From a bacterium (GTDB lineage: Bacteria > ARS69): a stretch of 64,000 bases of DNA. Position 1 is the stretch's first letter; each line of letters begins with the position of its first letter. Below are positions 8,936 to 16,998 of this stretch, piece by piece. The stretch is from the NCBI GenBank assembly GCA_025774805.1, contig JALGZR010000052.1, forward strand, positions 19,985 to 83,984, in the 5' to 3' direction. The notes beneath the pieces are model-generated. The model was not told where the DNA came from. It did not search any database and was given only the letters and a program-made list of their open reading frames with translations. The translations under genes were made by a program, and so were the position numbers.

Positions 8936-9112
8936 CCGGAGCTCCTCGACGACCGTGTTCCAGTCGGCCGTCGTGTTCGCCGCGTCCCGGTAGGTCGTCG
9001 TGCTGAAGTCCTCGACGTACGTGTTCTCGGCGGCCACGGACGGGACCACCCCGGGCGCGGAAAGAAGGAGAAAGAGAAGCGGTGCGACGAGACGTCGAGG
9101 CGGACGATGCAT
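7676..9112 (-). CDS. LVIVD-repeat secreted protein, 5' part of a frameshifted gene
   Basis: The start is the ATG at 9112 with GAGGAGG seven bases upstream; it gives a signal peptide (MHRPPRRLVAPLLFLLL...). Nine beta-propeller-like LVIVD repeats of about 42 residues follow (DTPGSALxVAVAGDVACVADGDSGLxxVDVSNPxAPxxLG). The reading frame is lost at the 8-bp tandem duplication 7835-7850, after which the translation turns into Arg/Ser-rich nonsense. Removing 8 bp joins this part to the 6699-7727 part as one frame of 801 residues with 13 repeats and a C-terminal sorting domain. Function is unknown; a surface propeller for binding is likely. Confidence 0.75.
   Translation of the reverse strand: MHRPPRRLVAPLLFLLLSAPGVVPSVAAENTYVEDFSTTTYRDAANTTADWNTVVEELRLPPFEPIGIGSLDTPGSALEVVVAGDVACVADGDSGLRVVDVSDPTAPSALGHLDTPGSALGVALAGDIAWVADGDSGLCAVDLSNPAAPSALGSHDTPAPANGVAVAGDVACVAVGDSGLCLLDISNPGAPTLLGLSDTPGSALAVAVAGDLACVADGDSGLCLIDVSNPSAPSPLGRYDTPGQARGLALAGDVAYVADGASGLRAIDITNPAAPTSLGSLDTPGLARAVAVSGDAAYVADDAFGVQVVDVSDPSQPVSLGSHDTPGHAHGIAVAGGVALVADRLSGIRLLEISSPVPPVYLHRYDTIGNSIRVAVSGDVAYVAYGTVGLQAIDISVPGNLTPLGIHDTPNFATGVAVCGDVASSPGSRRPARGCSRSMSPSPLSPRCSATTTRPATPSASRWRETSPTWRTGLPDSG
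7835..7850. repeat. 8-bp tandem duplication that breaks the LVIVD gene
   Basis: AGGCGACG occurs twice in a row (7835-7842 and 7843-7850). On the coding strand GAC-GTC-GCC should lead into TGG-GTC-GCG (GDVAWVA), but eight extra bases shift the frame. Subtracting them makes 6699-9112 an exact multiple of three (802 codons). Confidence 0.85.
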
Positions 9113-9353
9113 GTGCGCGCCTCCTCGTGCCCGGAGTCTCGGCGAGCCCCGGTCGGCGAGGAGTCCCCTCCCGAAGACGGCGAACGGGTCGTTCCCGGAA
9201 GCGGCGGAGGCGCCCGTCCTTCGATGCGGTTCCGACTTCCTCCATCCTACGACAGGAGCGATCCGGAGTTCGAGACCGTCGCCGGGCGCCATCCTCCCGG
9301 ACGCCTGAGCGACTCGCTTGAACTCCTTGGGGGCGCGGGAGTTGCGAGAGTTC

Positions 9354-10061
9354 TCAGGATCCCGTCGGCATCCCGGGGAAGTTCCTTTTCGGTGCGGTCC
9401 CTCCGGACGGCACGGCCCCTCTCCGCTCGACCAGGCGATCCGCGACGGACGTGAAGGCGTCGGTCGGGGCCGGAGGGGCCTCGGTCTCCAGGGCCCGCGG
9501 GACGAGTCCGTCCCGACCGGGTCCCGGTCGCGGGCTCCACAGCGGGAAGGAGACCCCCGAGAGCCGGTGGATCACGTACGCCTGCGCGGTCAGCAGGACG
9601 ATGGCCGCCATCAGGGCGAGGAGGACCGGGCCGCCGGTCATCAGGCCGAGGGAGACCATCAGCGCGGTCGACGCCGCGGGCGGATGCGCCAGGTTCGTCG
9701 CGACCATCAGGACGTTCGTCAGCGAGAGGGCGATCGTCACGGCCGTGATTCGACCGCCGGGGATCCCTTCCTGGAAAAGCGCGAAGGCCATCCATCCGAT
9801 AAGAATGGCACCCCCGTGGGCCAGGATCGCGTTGCGGGGAGAGCTCGAGGGAGCCAGAGGCCGATAGAAGAAGAGGAAGGCGCTGGGTCCCAGGGACGGG
9901 AACAGCAACGGCTGGTCCGTGTAGGCCGCGGCCGCCGCCAGAATGGCGATCGAGATCCCCGAGTTCACGAGGATGAACGCGGACCGCGTCAGCCGATTCG
10001 GGAAGCGCGTGAGCACGTACCAGGGCTGAATGCGGGCCAGTCGCCAGAACCATCTCTTCAC
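9354..10061 (-). CDS. HPP family integral membrane protein
   Basis: The product is 235 residues. The GTG start at 10061 has GGGAGG eight bases upstream. Four hydrophobic segments lie at about 30-50, 80-98, 103-123 and 135-160, with the family motifs 'PLLFPSLGPSAFLFF' (residues ~52-66) and 'NLAHPPAASTALMVSLGL' (~122-139), including the His-Pro-Pro that names the HPP family. Related proteins in cyanobacteria and plants have been linked to nitrite transport; whether that holds here is unknown. The last 60 residues are a polar Pro/Arg-rich tail. It is divergent from the HDOD gene, with 44 bp between the starts. Confidence 0.85.
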   Translation of the reverse strand: MKRWFWRLARIQPWYVLTRFPNRLTRSAFILVNSGISIAILAAAAAYTDQPLLFPSLGPSAFLFFYRPLAPSSSPRNAILAHGGAILIGWMAFALFQEGIPGGRITAVTIALSLTNVLMVATNLAHPPAASTALMVSLGLMTGGPVLLALMAAIVLLTAQAYVIHRLSGVSFPLWSPRPGPGRDGLVPRALETEAPPAPTDAFTSVADRLVERRGAVPSGGTAPKRNFPGMPTGS

Positions 10062-10105
10062 GACGCTCGCCTCCCGGGTGCGCGTCTCGAAACCAGGTAT
10101 CGGCG

Positions 10106-11002
10106 ATGATCTTTCGCAAGCTGAGCGAACAGGCCGCGATCGCCACCGGCGACTTCGGCCGCATGTTCCGTGAGCTGGAGATCCCGTCCCTGCCGCAGGC
10201 GGCGACCGCGTGTCTCGAAATGGCCGGGGACGAGGACGCCGACGTCGGCAAGATCGCCGGCGCGATCAGCAGCGATCCCGGGATCTCCGCGCGGGTCCTG
10301 CGGATGGTGAACTCCGCGCACTTCGGGATCCCCAACCGGATCGGAAACGTCCGCCAGGCCGTGGCGATGCTCGGCCTCGGTCGCATCCGCTCTCTGGTGC
10401 TCGGGTGCGGGGCGATCGAGGCTCTTCCGAGACGGGGAGAGGGCTTCGACCCCGAGGCCTTCTGGCGGACTTCTCTCCAGCGTTCGGTGTTCGCCGAGGT
10501 CTTGGCCCGGGAGATCTGCCGTGGATCCGAAGGAGAGGCGTTCACCGGGGCCCTGCTGCAGGACATGGCGCTTCCCATCCTGCTCTGCAAATGGGGCAAG
10601 CACTATCGCCCGGTGTACGAGTCCGCGGTGTCCTCCGGCCGGGACCTCGTCCTCGTGGAGCGGGAGGAGCTCTCCTGGACCCACGCCGAGGCCGGGGCGT
10701 GGATGGCGCGCAACTGGGGGTTTCCCGACGTTCTGGTCTGCTGCGTCGGACTTCACCACGCGACGCTCGACGAGATCGCGGCCCTCGATCTCGGGGGCTC
10801 TCCGGTCGCGGCGGTCAGTGTCTCCTCGCGCGTTCCCGACGCGGCGACGGTCTGCCGAGGCGAGTTGGGGTTCTCCGAGGAGAAGTACCGCGGCGTCTGC
10901 GAGGAGGTCGACCGGGCGTGCGAGGAGCTCGCCGGCGTCTTCGAGATCCCGAGACCGGCGCCGCTGGCGGAGTCGCCCGTCTCCGACCCGGGGTCGGCCT
11001 GA
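10106..11002 (+). CDS. HDOD domain protein
   Basis: The product is 298 residues. An HDOD domain (a relative of HD phosphohydrolases lacking the metal-binding His-Asp pairs) covers about residues 22-225. Visible hallmarks are 'LEIPSLPQAATACLEMAGDE', 'ISSDPGISARVLRMVNSAHF', 'AVAMLGLGRIRSLVLG', 'GALLQDMALPIL' and 'WGFPDVLVCCVGLHH'. HDOD proteins act in signalling, often in motility, chemotaxis or cyclic-di-GMP pathways, but no partner lies nearby. It stands alone between the divergent HPP gene and the transketolase, which seems to have its own promoter. Confidence 0.88.
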   Translation: MIFRKLSEQAAIATGDFGRMFRELEIPSLPQAATACLEMAGDEDADVGKIAGAISSDPGISARVLRMVNSAHFGIPNRIGNVRQAVAMLGLGRIRSLVLGCGAIEALPRRGEGFDPEAFWRTSLQRSVFAEVLAREICRGSEGEAFTGALLQDMALPILLCKWGKHYRPVYESAVSSGRDLVLVEREELSWTHAEAGAWMARNWGFPDVLVCCVGLHHATLDEIAALDLGGSPVAAVSVSSRVPDAATVCRGELGFSEEKYRGVCEEVDRACEELAGVFEIPRPAPLAESPVSDPGSA

Positions 11003-11083
11003 GGGCGAGTGGGATCTCCGGCCCGACGTCCTCCGGGCGACCGGCCGTCGTCTTGACCCGGGTCGCGCGTCTGCTTCCTGATC

Positions 11084-11092
11084 TGTTATTCT
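11084..11092 (+). promoter_or_regulatory. extended -10 promoter candidate for the transketolase gene
   Basis: TGTTATTCT (TG-n-TATTCT) lies about 93 bp before the transketolase start. There is no -35 box at the right distance; TTGACC at 11053 is too far away. Confidence 0.35.
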
Positions 11093-11184
11093 GTTCGGCC
11101 ACCCACCCGCGGAGCGCCGGCTCACCCGCGAGCCCGCCGCTGCCCGGTCCCTTCCCCCACCCGACTGGCAAGGACCTGTTCGAG

Positions 11185-13755
11185 ATGGCTTTACACGTCA
11201 CGTCGCGACCCACGGTCGTCACGGTCAACGCCGTGGAGACGGAAGAGAGGCGGACGCCCCACTCCATCGAGCTCCCCGCGTACGAGCGCGAGCGGTTCGA
11301 AGACGTGGCGTTCATGACCGCGATGACGCTGGTGCTCCTGGGCAACTACTCGCAGACCGGCCACTACGGGGGGCCCCTGGCCTACACCCCCTACAACGTC
11401 GCCATCCATCTGGGCGGACCGGAGGTGGGCGGGTTGCGCTACGACCTCCGCGACCCCAAGCACCCCTTCGCCGACAAGTTCATGCTGACCGGCGGCCACT
11501 CCATCCCGACCTGCTATGCGCTCTGGATGATCCTGTGCGAGGCGATGCGTCGTCAGCGCGAGGCCACCGGCAAGGACGATTACGCGATCGATCCGAACGT
11601 AGCCATTCTGTCCGTCGACGCGCTCGGGTTCCGGCGCAGCCCCGGCGCGGTTCGGAATCTCCTCTCGGAGAACGGGCTGAGCGACGATCCGCGGTTCGCG
11701 CAGGCCAAGCTGCGCGGCATTCGATCGCTGGCCGGACACTCGGAGACGACCGATCTGACGAACGACGTCAACGGGGGACCGTCCGGGATCGGGATCGCCA
11801 CCGCCGCGGGGAAGGCGCTCTTCTGGGACGCGATCGGCGCTCCACCCACCCTCAAGCTGATCGCCTTCGAGGGCGAGTTCGCCTTGACCGCCGGCCACGC
11901 CCAGGAGGTCAAGACCGCCGCCCTCGCGCAGCAGGTCGGGAAGCGGCTCCGGGTGCTCCTCTCCTACAACAACGCGGGCATCGACGATCAGCTCGTGGGC
12001 AGCGTCGTGAAGCCGCAGTACCAGGGCTACGACATCGCCCAGCAGTGGACGTCCTACGGCTGGAACGTCCTCTCCATCGAGGACGGCAACCGGTTTGACG
12101 ACGTCTTCGGCGCGCTCAAGGCCATGGAGGACTGGCCGGTCGACGACCGGCGACCGATGATCGTCATCGGCCCCACCCTCAAGGGCTGGTGGCCGGGCGC
12201 GATCGAACGGCGCATTCCCGGCTACGACGGCGAGATGCTCGTCGGCGCTCCCAGCCATCCGTACGCCCTTGCGATGAACGGCGACTACTTCGTGGCCCTC
12301 GCCGAGACGTTCGAGAAGCGCTACGGGGTGACGTTCGAGGGGATTCGCGACGGCGCCCCGAAGTCCGAGCCGGAGCGCCTTACCCAATTCATGACCAACG
12401 TGCAGATCGCCATGTCGGTGATGGACGAGAGGCCCGGGCTCCGGGAGTGGATCGCGGACCGGGTCGTGGACATCGCCGGCAAGCTCGACCGCAGCTTCCC
12501 GGTCAAAATCGCCACCGACCGGGATCCCTTCCGCGACGAGCGCCTGAAGGTCGAGAACCTCCCGACCGAACCCGTCGAGGCGGTTCTGAAAAACCCGCAC
12601 ACCGGTGAGGAGGCCAAGCGGACGATCGCCCTCTTCCTGCCGCCGGGGGAGAAGAGGGGAACCCGACGGGCCCTGAGCGAGATCGGGAAGTGGATGAACT
12701 ACGTGACCGGCAACCGGTTCTACACCGCGGCGGCGGATCTCTCCGACTCGATCAACGTGGAGAAGTGCCACTTCTTCGGTCACTACGATCCGGTGACGAA
12801 CCCGGCCGGGACCCGCCTCAAGGCGCCGATCCAGGAGGCGGTGAACGCGTCGACCATCATCGGGCTCATCAATCAAACGGCCTCGTCGGATCCCGAGATC
12901 CACGCCGGCATGGGAGGGCTGTCCGGAACCTACGGCTCGTTCACGCCGCTGATGTACACGCCGGCCCGCGTCTACAGCCAGCAGAACCAGGACAGTCCCT
13001 TCGCCCTCGGCGTGCTCACCATTCTCGCCGGGCACTCCGGACCCGAGACGGCGGCGGACGCCCGCACGCACTTCGGGATCTTCGCGCCCCAGGTGTGGAC
13101 GCTCTTCCCCCGGAACCAGATCATCAATCTCTACTTCTGGGACTACAACGACGTGGCGGCCGGTTACTTCGCCGCGCTCCAGGAGGCCACGGCGCGGAAG
13201 GAGGTCGGGATCATCACGATCCACGTGGCCCGGCCGGACTTCTACGTCAGCGACCGGAGCGGCTTCGCCGACCCCGATCTGAAGGCCGCCGCGAAGGGGA
13301 TGTATCTCATCCGCGACTACGCCCCGGACCGGCCCCCGATGGGAACGGTTCTGGCGCAGGGCTCGAGCTCGACCATGAACCTGGTCGGGATCCTCCCGCG
13401 GCTGGAGAAGGAGGGCGTGAACGTGCGGGTGGCCGCGGTGATCAGCCCCGAGCTCTTTGACTGGCAGCCGGCGGCGCATCGCGAGAAGGTCTTCCCCGAC
13501 TCGGCCCGCTACGACTGCATGGTCGTCAGCACCATGACGAAGCGCGTGCCGCCGCTCGCGAATCTCGGTCCGCTCACCGAGGAGTACTCGCTGTACGCCG
13601 ACTTCGACGATCGGTGGAGAACGGGCGGAACCGAGCCCGACGTGATCGCCGAGGCCCGTCTCGATCCCGATTCGATCTTCGACGGCGTGGTGCGCTTCGC
13701 CCGCGCTCGGGAGGAACGGCTTGCCCGGCAACGGGAGGCGCTCGGGGGGCTGTAG
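11185..13755 (+). CDS. transketolase-like thiamine-diphosphate enzyme, long form
   Basis: The product is 856 residues against about 660 for classical transketolase. The ATG at 11185 begins the homologous part; the frame is open further upstream but only as a shadow of the HDOD gene. The N-terminal TPP-binding domain shows 'GGHSIPTCYALW', 'NGGPSGIGIATAAGKAL' and 'FEGEFALTAGHAQEVKTAAL ... LLSYNNAG', where GEF replaces the usual GDG/GDGE of transketolases. The pyrimidine domain shows 'GGLSGTYGSFTPLMY', 'FALGVLTILAGHSGPETAAD' and 'IINLYFWDYNDVAAGYFAAL'. Expected chemistry is two-carbon ketol transfer in the pentose phosphate pathway. The extra length and altered TPP motif mean the substrate is uncertain. 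A strong terminator follows. Confidence 0.82.
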   Translation: MALHVTSRPTVVTVNAVETEERRTPHSIELPAYERERFEDVAFMTAMTLVLLGNYSQTGHYGGPLAYTPYNVAIHLGGPEVGGLRYDLRDPKHPFADKFMLTGGHSIPTCYALWMILCEAMRRQREATGKDDYAIDPNVAILSVDALGFRRSPGAVRNLLSENGLSDDPRFAQAKLRGIRSLAGHSETTDLTNDVNGGPSGIGIATAAGKALFWDAIGAPPTLKLIAFEGEFALTAGHAQEVKTAALAQQVGKRLRVLLSYNNAGIDDQLVGSVVKPQYQGYDIAQQWTSYGWNVLSIEDGNRFDDVFGALKAMEDWPVDDRRPMIVIGPTLKGWWPGAIERRIPGYDGEMLVGAPSHPYALAMNGDYFVALAETFEKRYGVTFEGIRDGAPKSEPERLTQFMTNVQIAMSVMDERPGLREWIADRVVDIAGKLDRSFPVKIATDRDPFRDERLKVENLPTEPVEAVLKNPHTGEEAKRTIALFLPPGEKRGTRRALSEIGKWMNYVTGNRFYTAAADLSDSINVEKCHFFGHYDPVTNPAGTRLKAPIQEAVNASTIIGLINQTASSDPEIHAGMGGLSGTYGSFTPLMYTPARVYSQQNQDSPFALGVLTILAGHSGPETAADARTHFGIFAPQVWTLFPRNQIINLYFWDYNDVAAGYFAALQEATARKEVGIITIHVARPDFYVSDRSGFADPDLKAAAKGMYLIRDYAPDRPPMGTVLAQGSSSTMNLVGILPRLEKEGVNVRVAAVISPELFDWQPAAHREKVFPDSARYDCMVVSTMTKRVPPLANLGPLTEEYSLYADFDDRWRTGGTEPDVIAEARLDPDSIFDGVVRFARAREERLARQREALGGL

Positions 13756-13803
13756 TCGGGAGAACTCACCGGGCCCTGAGGATTTGCGATTCGGGGGCCG
13801 GGA

Positions 13804-13855
13804 AGGCGAGGGGAGGAGGGGTCGGCGAACGCCCTCTCGCCTCGCCTTTTTCCAT
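13804..13855 (+). terminator. Rho-independent terminator of the transketolase gene
   Basis: A long G+C-rich inverted repeat (left arm starting AGGCGAGG at about 13804, right arm CCTCTCGCCTCGCCT ending near 13846, loop about TCGGCGAAC) runs into TTTTT. It lies about 50 bp past the stop codon of the transketolase. Confidence 0.7.
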
Positions 13856-13873
13856 GGATGATTCCAGGATGCC

Positions 13874-13907
13874 GGCGGACGCGGGTTCGATTCCCGCCGC
13901 CTCACCA
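13874..13907 (+). other. tmRNA (ssrA) 3'-end-like fragment, possible attachment site
   Basis: The run GGACGCGGGTTCGATTCCCG followed by CCGCCTCACCA matches the T-arm and acceptor end of tmRNA: stem GCGGG/CCCGC, seven-base loop TTCGATT, then CCA. The acceptor strand is one base short, and no matching 5' acceptor strand, tag frame or pseudoknot region exists upstream, where the terminator and transketolase gene lie. I read it as a remnant, such as one left by integration at ssrA, not a working gene. Confidence 0.45.
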
Positions 13908-13984
13908 GCCCGCTTGTTGCCGCCAGCGGCCGGGCGTCCCCTTCCGGTCGAACGGACGAGTCCGCGCATGCAGCCCCGCCCGGT

Positions 13985-14130
13985 TCAGGGTGTGGGCTCG
14001 ATGCGGAACGGATAGCGCAAGGTCTGGAGAACCTCGCGCCCCTGGCCGTCCTTCTCGTGAAGAAGGATGAGGTACCGGCCGGGGGAGAGCTCGCGAGCCT
14101 CGAGGAGCAGGACACAGGAGTGGCCTCTCC
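13985..14130 (-). pseudogene. C-terminal remnant resembling an anti-sigma factor tail
   Basis: The last 40 or so codons of a minus-strand frame (stop at 13985) read 'LLLEARELSPGRYLILLHEK' followed by DGQGREVLQTLRYPFRIEPTP. This looks like the final beta-sandwich strands of zf-HC2-type anti-sigma proteins ('LPPGxYxLxLxG...YPFRV'). Upstream residues are Pro/Arg-rich and do not look like protein. It sits between the tmRNA-like remnant and the zinc-finger gene, in what appears to be a scrap region. The family assignment is tentative. Confidence 0.35.
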
Positions 14131-14322
14131 CCCTGAACCGCCCCGCGTTCTCGGGGAGACCCGGCTGCCTGATTCCGGCCTTCCCCGCCGGGGGCCACCG
14201 AGTATCTCGAGATACGGAGTCGGGCGAACACCGCGATGCCGTGCCGTCCGGCGTCGCGATCCGCAAGGGCACATCGGTGCCCGGCAGGTAAAGCGTTACC
14301 CTGGAAGTGCCGATGCCCCGGC

Positions 14323-14730
14323 ATGGAGTGCTTCCAACACGAAGGTCGTCCGGCGGTCGGTGCTTGCCGGTCCTGCCTGAAGGGCCTCTGCCGAGAGTGC
14401 GCCACGGAACTGGACGGCGGCCTGGCGTGCTCGCCGAAGTGTGAGCGGATGGTCGGGATCATCGTGTCCTCTCTCGAGCAGGGAGCTCGTTATCAACACG
14501 TGTCCGCCGGGATCCTCCGTTCGACACCCGGCCTCTGGTCCGGCCTGGCGGTCGTGGCCCTTTTCGTCGGCATCGTAGTGGCCGCACTCGGACTGAGCTT
14601 TTCCGCGTACCGCAGCATCGCTCTCCTCGCGCTCCCATTCCTCGCGCTCGCATTCCTGTCGGGCCGCCTGGCCCGGAGCACCGCCGGCGGGCCCTCGCCC
14701 GCCGATGCCGCCCGGGAACCCGTCTCTTAG
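14323..14730 (+). CDS. small zinc-finger (B-box-like) membrane protein
   Basis: The product is 135 residues from the ATG at 14323. The N-terminus has a Cys/His cluster, 'MECFQHEGRPAVGACRSCLK' then GLCRECATELDGGLACSPKC, spaced like the B-box-type zinc fingers of many small bacterial membrane proteins. Two transmembrane segments follow (about 68-90 and 95-113) and then a short polar tail. Function is unknown. It is not clearly in an operon with MltF, 210 bp downstream. Confidence 0.75.
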   Translation: MECFQHEGRPAVGACRSCLKGLCRECATELDGGLACSPKCERMVGIIVSSLEQGARYQHVSAGILRSTPGLWSGLAVVALFVGIVVAALGLSFSAYRSIALLALPFLALAFLSGRLARSTAGGPSPADAAREPVS

Positions 14731-14889
14731 CGGTCGGCCCTGAACATTCCATGTCGAGTAATCGGGTTGCCCCGATTGAGCCCGCTTGACATTTCGTTGG
14801 GCTCTTGCGGGATTCGTCCGGTTGCTCGACTGCGGCCTCCCGGATTCCGCCGCAACCCCTCCTTCGTACCCCCGAGATGATCTCGCGTC

Positions 14890-14898
14890 TGATACACT
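14890..14898 (+). promoter_or_regulatory. extended -10 promoter candidate for the mltF-like gene
   Basis: TGATACACT (TG-n-TACACT) lies about 43 bp before the start codon. A perfect TTGACA sits at 14786-14791 but has no -10 box at the right distance. Confidence 0.3.
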
Positions 14899-14940
14899 TG
14901 AACCTTCTTCAGACGCGCCCCGGAAGAGCGACGCGTCCAC

Positions 14941-16761
14941 ATGAGACGAGTCCTTCGCCTTCTCCCCCTCCACAGATTTCGCCTCGGCCGCCGAGCCCGG
15001 GTCGTGATCGTGCTGCTCACCGGCTGCGTGGTGCTGCCGTGCCGGAACCCGGATATGGCCCGGAAGCCGTTTGCCGCGCCGAGGCGGACGCCGGTCACCA
15101 AGAGCGCCCCGGAAGGCCCCGGTCTGACCGTCCTGGTACGGCCTTACACTGCCGGTGGCGCGGAGACCCTGATCGACCGGGAGATCGCCCGCGGCGTCGC
15201 CGAGCTCCTCGGAGCGGAGGCGCGGCTCGTCTTCGAAGACGACGAGGGAAGGATGGTCGATCGTCTGCTCTCGGGCGAGGTCGACCTGATCGCCGCCCTA
15301 CTGCCGGTCACTCCGGAGCGCGAGAGGGAGATCGCGTTCTCCCTTCCTTACGGCGTGGCGGCAAATGGCCCCGCCGCCGTCGCCGTCCGCCCCGACGATC
15401 GAGAGTTACGGCTCCGCGTCAACGAGTTCCTCATCTCCCACGCTCTGATCAGCCGGCGGGATGCGACCCACACGGACGACTTCAGCGACATCAAGGCTCG
15501 GGGCCGGCTCCGCATCCTCACCGAGAGCGGTCCGGCCTCGTTCTACGTTCACCGGGGCGAGCCCCGGGGGTTCGAGTACGAGCTGCTGAAGCGGTTCGCC
15601 GATTGCCACGGTCTGGCGCTGGAGGTCGTCGTCCCGCCGACGCGCGCGGACCTCGTCCCCTGGCTCCTCGCCGGCAAGGGAGACGTCGTGGCCGCCGGGC
15701 TTCCCGTCCGGTCGGAGCTCGCCGACGAGGTCGCGTTCACACGCCCGTACCAAAACCTGCAAGAGGTGATCGCGGTGCGTGAACGCGATCGGGTACGAGA
15801 TCTCGAGGACCTCCGCGGTCGCCGCGTATTCGTGCGTGCGGGCAGCCCGCACTATGAAACGCTGCGGGAGCTCCGTCAGTATGACGACGACTTCGAGATC
15901 GCGGTCGTCCCGGAGACCTTCGATCTCGAAGATATCCTCGACCGTGTCGAGGACGGCACCTGGGACGTCACCGTCTCCGACTCGCACATTCTGAAGATGG
16001 AGCGCGCAACCGGACGCCGCCTCCGGGCGGGTTTCGCCATCAAGGTCGCCCGCCACGCCTGGGCGGTTCGTCCGCAGAACCCGGAACTCCGGCAGGCGCT
16101 CGACGCCTTCCTCCGGCAGGAGTATCGCGGCCTGCACTTCAATCTCATTCGCGCGCGCTACTTCGGCAACGCCCGGGACATCGCTCACGTGCGCGACGAA
16201 TTCCGCTCCGACGCGAGCAGCCGCATTTCCCCGTACGACGACCTCATCCGCTCGCGCGCCGGGCAATACGGTCTCGACTGGCGTCTCATCGCGGCGCAGA
16301 TGTACCAGGAATCGCGGTTTGACGGCTCCCAGGTCAGCCTCGCCGGGGCGGCCGGTCTCATGCAGCTCATGCCGCGGACCGCCGCCGAATTCGGTGTCCG
16401 GGAGCGAGAGGATCCGGAGAGCTCGATCAGGGCGGGAACGAAGTATCTGCGGAGCCTCATCGACCGCTTCGACCCCGAGCTGCCGCTCGCCACCCGCATT
16501 CGCTTCGCGCTGGCGAGCTACAACGCCGGCAAGGGCCACGTGGACGATGCCCGTCGCCTCGCCGCCGAGCTCGGATTGTCGGCGGACCGCTGGTACGACA
16601 ACGTCGAGAATGCTCTGCTCCTCCTCGAGCAACCGGAACACTACCCGAAGACCCGCTTCGGATACTGCCGCGGAAGCGAGACCGTCCGCTACGTGCGGGA
16701 GATCGACCGCCACTACCGTACCTACGTCGAGTACGTTCCGATCGAACTCGCGTCGCGGTGA
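14941..16761 (+). CDS. mltF: MltF-like membrane-bound lytic transglycosylase
   Basis: The product is 606 residues. A basic, hydrophobic N-terminus ends in a lipobox-like LLTGC (Cys29), suggesting a lipoprotein. Two periplasmic solute-binding modules follow: a partial one (about 60-155, 'GLTVLVRPYTAGG', 'SGEVDLIAALLPVTPERE') and a full SBP_bac_3 type (about 185-400, 'GRLRILTESGPASFYVHRGE', 'AFTRPYQNLQEVIAVR'). The C-terminal SLT domain (about 435-560) has catalytic Glu457 in 'QMYQESRF', then 'AAGLMQLMPRTAAEFGV' and 'ASYNAGKGHV'. MltF cleaves peptidoglycan glycan strands, with its activity regulated through the binding module. The doubled binding module makes it longer than Escherichia coli MltF (about 518). 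Confidence 0.9.
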   Translation: MRRVLRLLPLHRFRLGRRARVVIVLLTGCVVLPCRNPDMARKPFAAPRRTPVTKSAPEGPGLTVLVRPYTAGGAETLIDREIARGVAELLGAEARLVFEDDEGRMVDRLLSGEVDLIAALLPVTPEREREIAFSLPYGVAANGPAAVAVRPDDRELRLRVNEFLISHALISRRDATHTDDFSDIKARGRLRILTESGPASFYVHRGEPRGFEYELLKRFADCHGLALEVVVPPTRADLVPWLLAGKGDVVAAGLPVRSELADEVAFTRPYQNLQEVIAVRERDRVRDLEDLRGRRVFVRAGSPHYETLRELRQYDDDFEIAVVPETFDLEDILDRVEDGTWDVTVSDSHILKMERATGRRLRAGFAIKVARHAWAVRPQNPELRQALDAFLRQEYRGLHFNLIRARYFGNARDIAHVRDEFRSDASSRISPYDDLIRSRAGQYGLDWRLIAAQMYQESRFDGSQVSLAGAAGLMQLMPRTAAEFGVREREDPESSIRAGTKYLRSLIDRFDPELPLATRIRFALASYNAGKGHVDDARRLAAELGLSADRWYDNVENALLLLEQPEHYPKTRFGYCRGSETVRYVREIDRHYRTYVEYVPIELASR

Positions 16762-16792
16762 GCCGGATGGGAGCCGCGGGCCCTTCGGGCGG

Positions 16793-16910
16793 CTATTCGG
16801 GGAGGAGCAGGGCGTCGTCGGCGATCCGGTGACCGGCCTCACCGTCCGCCCACTTCGAGGACTCCGCGCCGATGGCGAGCAAGTCCCCGTTCTCCAGGAG
16901 CCAGGCTCCA
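16793..16910 (-). pseudogene. arylsulfotransferase gene remnant
   Basis: On the minus strand the translation reads 'GAWLLENGDLLAIGAESSKW' then ADGEAGHRIADDALLLPE*. This is nearly the same as a stretch of the intact arylsulfotransferase at 20315-21577 ('ELLENGDLLAIGAEPSQW...'). At DNA level 16811-16900 and 21161-21250 agree at 87 of 90 positions. Neither flank continues the similarity, so only a scrap of the gene remains, immediately downstream of the paralogue at 16999-18363. Confidence 0.75.
16811..16900. repeat. 90-bp direct repeat, copy 1 (other copy 21161-21250)
   Basis: Identical to 21161-21250 apart from three substitutions (at 16854, 16861 and 16882). Both copies are in the same orientation, about 4.35 kb apart, and enclose the arylsulfotransferase/glycosyltransferase module. 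Confidence 0.9.
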
Positions 16911-16998
16911 TAGGGTGATCGATGAGTGACTGCAACCACAAAGACCCGGTTGCGGCAGCGCAGAGGCCTCGTACGCACGGGCCACGCACGTGCTCGGG

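Noticed and set aside
10210-11184. An upstream extension of the transketolase frame (1181 codons in all)
   Set aside because: The added part lies over the HDOD gene in another frame and is Arg/Gly-rich nonsense; homology begins at the ATG at 11185.
13560-13907. A complete tmRNA gene
   Set aside because: Only the 3' T-arm and acceptor end are present; upstream are a terminator and the transketolase coding sequence, with no matching 5' acceptor strand.
11191-14274. A 1027-codon minus-strand open frame ending in an ESNPRPPA-like segment
   Set aside because: It is antisense to the transketolase gene; the 'RRRESNPRPPA' text is the well-known false translation of the tmRNA-like sequence.
14786-14791. 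TTGACA before the mltF-like gene as a -35 box
   Set aside because: The sequence 16-18 bp later is G-rich and lacks the TAnnnT of a -10 box; the extended -10 at 14890-14898 is closer to the gene.
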